DNA of 64,000 nt from JBMNGO01 sp050949885 (GTDB lineage: Bacteria; Bacillota; Syntrophomonadia; Syntrophomonadales; Syntrophomonadaceae). The position numbers were made by a program, and so were the translations under genes. The notes beneath the pieces are model-generated. The model did not search any database. It saw only the letters and a program-made list of their open reading frames with translations, and was not told the DNA's origin. Below are positions 62,563-64,000 of this stretch, piece after piece. Every line of letters begins with the position of its first letter. The stretch's first letter is position 1. Location: positions 1 through 64,000 of the forward strand of contig JBMNGO010000004.1 of assembly GCA_050949885.1 (NCBI GenBank). The letters are read 5' to 3'.

Positions 62563-62824
62563 GAGCTATGCGGTTATATTTCTTGGTAAGCTGCGATTTT
62601 TTTCTCGCTGCCGTATTCTTGTGCAATATTCCTTTGTTAACACTCTTATCAAGATAGGAGGTTACCTGCAATAGCAACTCCCGAGCTTTCTCAGGGTCAT
62701 TTTGGGTTAAGGACGATTCATATTTAGAGATATATGTTTTAAGCCTACTTTTATAAGACTTGTTACGCAAACGATTCTTTTCAGCCTGCTTTGCTCTCTT
62801 GAAGGGAGTTTTACTTTGGGCCAT
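62558..62824 (-). CDS. rpsT: 30S ribosomal protein S20
   Basis: An 88-residue basic protein that binds 16S rRNA. Starts AQSKTPFKRAKQAEKNRLRN and ends HKNTAARKKSQLTKKYNRI, both diagnostic. AAGGAGGTGAAAGA precedes the ATG. Confidence 0.98.
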   Translation of the reverse strand: MAQSKTPFKRAKQAEKNRLRNKSYKSRLKTYISKYESSLTQNDPEKARELLLQVTSYLDKSVNKGILHKNTAARKKSQLTKKYNRIAQ

Positions 62825-62983
62825 TCTTTCACCTCCTTAATTTTGACTGACAAACAATAATATAGCATTACCAAAACCAAAATGCAACAAAACAAAGGTT
62901 TTTCTTTGACCTCTATAAAAGCAGTTCTATTTTTTTTGTTAATTCCATAGATTTAGAAAAAATGTGCTTATGGGGTGGACAGG

Positions 62984-64000
62984 ATGAGCAGAACTGTTTT
63001 TGCTTTTTTAAAGGGAATCGTTCTTGTCAATGTTTTTATTCTTGTCCTCATTATTGGGGTCAGCTTTAGTTTGAACCACAAAAATGCCAATCAGATATCT
63101 GATTGGCAAATCGGAAATCTTCTAAAGCCGTTTTCCACACTTATTATTAATGAAACTATGGGAAATAATCTATTTAAAGAGACAAGTGTACTCCTAGCCG
63201 GAGATATTGATAATGATCTTTTGTCCAAGTCCTATATAGGTGCTAAAGTCCCAGAAAATATAATGTTGCTCAATATGCAGGCTTTAGCCCTGGGAGAGAA
63301 GGTCGTCAGCCGGGCTAAAGAAATACCTCAGGATCTTTCCGAGCCTGACTTGCCAGTGGCCCAAGTGGGAGAACAGCAAGAAAGAGATACTGGTGCAAAA
63401 AGATATGATATTTTTAATAATTGTCGGGTGGTTTTTTACTGTACACATAGTGCTGAATCATATATTCCTGACAGTGGTAAAGGCCGGCTGGATGGAGAAA
63501 AGGGATTAATCAACCAGGTGGCCCGGGAGATTGCCAGCCATTTGGAAAATAGAGGCCTGGAAGCTATATTTTATGATACCATTCATGACAATCCGTACCA
63601 GGAAAGCTATGTTAAATCCCGGGAGACTGTAAAAAAAGCCCTGGCTACCGAAAAAAAGAACCTAGCTTTATTTGATATCCACCGGGATAGTATTCCCGGA
63701 CAAAAAACAGCCGGTACGGTTACCATAAACGGTAAAAAGTCGGCGCAAATACTGATAATTGTGGGCACCGATGCCCGGAAAAACCATCCGCACTGGAAGA
63801 AAAATTTAGATTTTGCCGAAAGACTATTTATACAGGGAGAAAAAATGTATCCGGGCTTAATTAGGGGAACGAGAACCAAGGATGGAACTTATCATCAGGA
63901 ATTGCATGATCATGCACTCTTGTTGGAAGTAGGTACTGACTACAACTCATTGGCGGAAGCTCTTTATGCTGCCCAGTTGTTTGCCGATGTTTTGGTTGAG
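62984..64000 (+). CDS. spoIIP: Stage II sporulation protein P, 3' end beyond window
   Basis: An open frame from ATG 62984 to the window end (339 codons, no stop). An N-terminal membrane anchor (GIVLVNVFILVLIIGVSF, about 11-28) is followed by an extracytoplasmic domain. The catalytic amidase signature is present as VVFYCTHSAESYIP (about 148-161), then GLINQVAREIASHLENRG. SpoIIP cleaves peptidoglycan with SpoIID/SpoIIM during engulfment. Transcription is expected from a mother-cell sporulation sigma factor. TGGACAGG precedes the start. Confidence 0.93.
   Translation, partial: MSRTVFAFLKGIVLVNVFILVLIIGVSFSLNHKNANQISDWQIGNLLKPFSTLIINETMGNNLFKETSVLLAGDIDNDLLSKSYIGAKVPENIMLLNMQALALGEKVVSRAKEIPQDLSEPDLPVAQVGEQQERDTGAKRYDIFNNCRVVFYCTHSAESYIPDSGKGRLDGEKGLINQVAREIASHLENRGLEAIFYDTIHDNPYQESYVKSRETVKKALATEKKNLALFDIHRDSIPGQKTAGTVTINGKKSAQILIIVGTDARKNHPHWKKNLDFAERLFIQGEKMYPGLIRGTRTKDGTYHQELHDHALLLEVGTDYNSLAEALYAAQLFADVLVE

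Noticed and set aside
1..64000. CRISPR arrays, tRNA or rRNA genes, intact insertion sequences or prophage
   Set aside because: No regularly spaced repeats, tRNA cloverleaf, rRNA segment, transposase or phage structural gene was recognised by eye on either strand.

Overview
The window looks like chromosomal DNA of an anaerobic, endospore-forming Firmicute of the class Clostridia. The evidence is a spoIIP at the right edge, a T-box leader, strong AGGAGG-type ribosome binding sites, a selenocysteine-dependent glycine-reductase-type operon, and the DUF2922/DUF1659 small-protein pair. I cannot name the species; base composition looks mid-range and nothing seen points to a plasmid or an intact prophage.

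Left arm (1-14.4 kb) is accessory DNA. Two very large, translationally coupled genes (704-10410) encode a 1612-aa coiled-coil/beta-rich protein and a 1623-aa DEAH helicase with Zn clusters and a C-terminal DUF1998 region. This layout resembles two-gene antiviral modules of the Druantia type III / DISARM kind. It is surrounded by gene debris: remnants of one small hypothetical gene at two further sites, the tail of an acyl-CoA ligase, a DUF262/HNH restriction-type protein lacking its N-terminal domain and preceded by a REP-like inverted repeat, and a fragment of a Rossmann protein. A GntR-ABC transporter operon sits within this debris.

14.4-25.7 kb is mostly housekeeping and signalling: mscL, htpX, a PC4/YdbC-like protein, then an apparent operon of an ICMT-like membrane methyltransferase, a GH3-family acyl-adenylating enzyme and a GAF-GGDEF-HD-GYP protein, followed by an unlinked carB, a GNAT acetyltransferase and a membrane-anchored thioredoxin-like protein.

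25.7-36.1 kb is the most unusual metabolic locus: trxB, grdC, grdD, iclR, trxA, grdE, grdB, two CoA-transferase subunits, grdA, and a strong terminator. GrdB and GrdA each carry an in-frame UGA (selenocysteine), so naive gene finding splits both. The GrdE-like subunit appears to lack the cysteine used to make the pyruvoyl group, and the CoA transferase inside the operon is unexpected. The locus may therefore reduce a substrate other than glycine, sarcosine or betaine. TrxB and TrxA would supply electrons, GrdE/GrdB would bind substrate and transfer a carboxymethyl-type group to GrdA selenium, and GrdCD would release an acyl phosphate.

36.1-45.9 kb holds an EmrB-type MFS exporter, an HTH protein, an aldehyde dehydrogenase, DUF2922/DUF1659, a sirtuin, a hotdog thioesterase, a DUF421 membrane protein, two very small membrane proteins and a 661-aa protein of unknown function. 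45.9-55.2 kb is a T-box-controlled branched-chain amino acid operon (ilvE-ilvD-ilvB-ilvN-ilvC-leuC-leuD-leuB) without leuA. 55.2-64 kb holds a small unknown protein, an XRE regulator, a sugar-nucleotidyltransferase, a MoxR/VWA pair, an FAD dehydrogenase, holA, rpsT and the start of spoIIP. Two copies of a 146-bp MITE-like repeat in opposite orientation (43.2 and 57.5 kb) lie on either side of the 661-aa gene and the ilv-leu operon.
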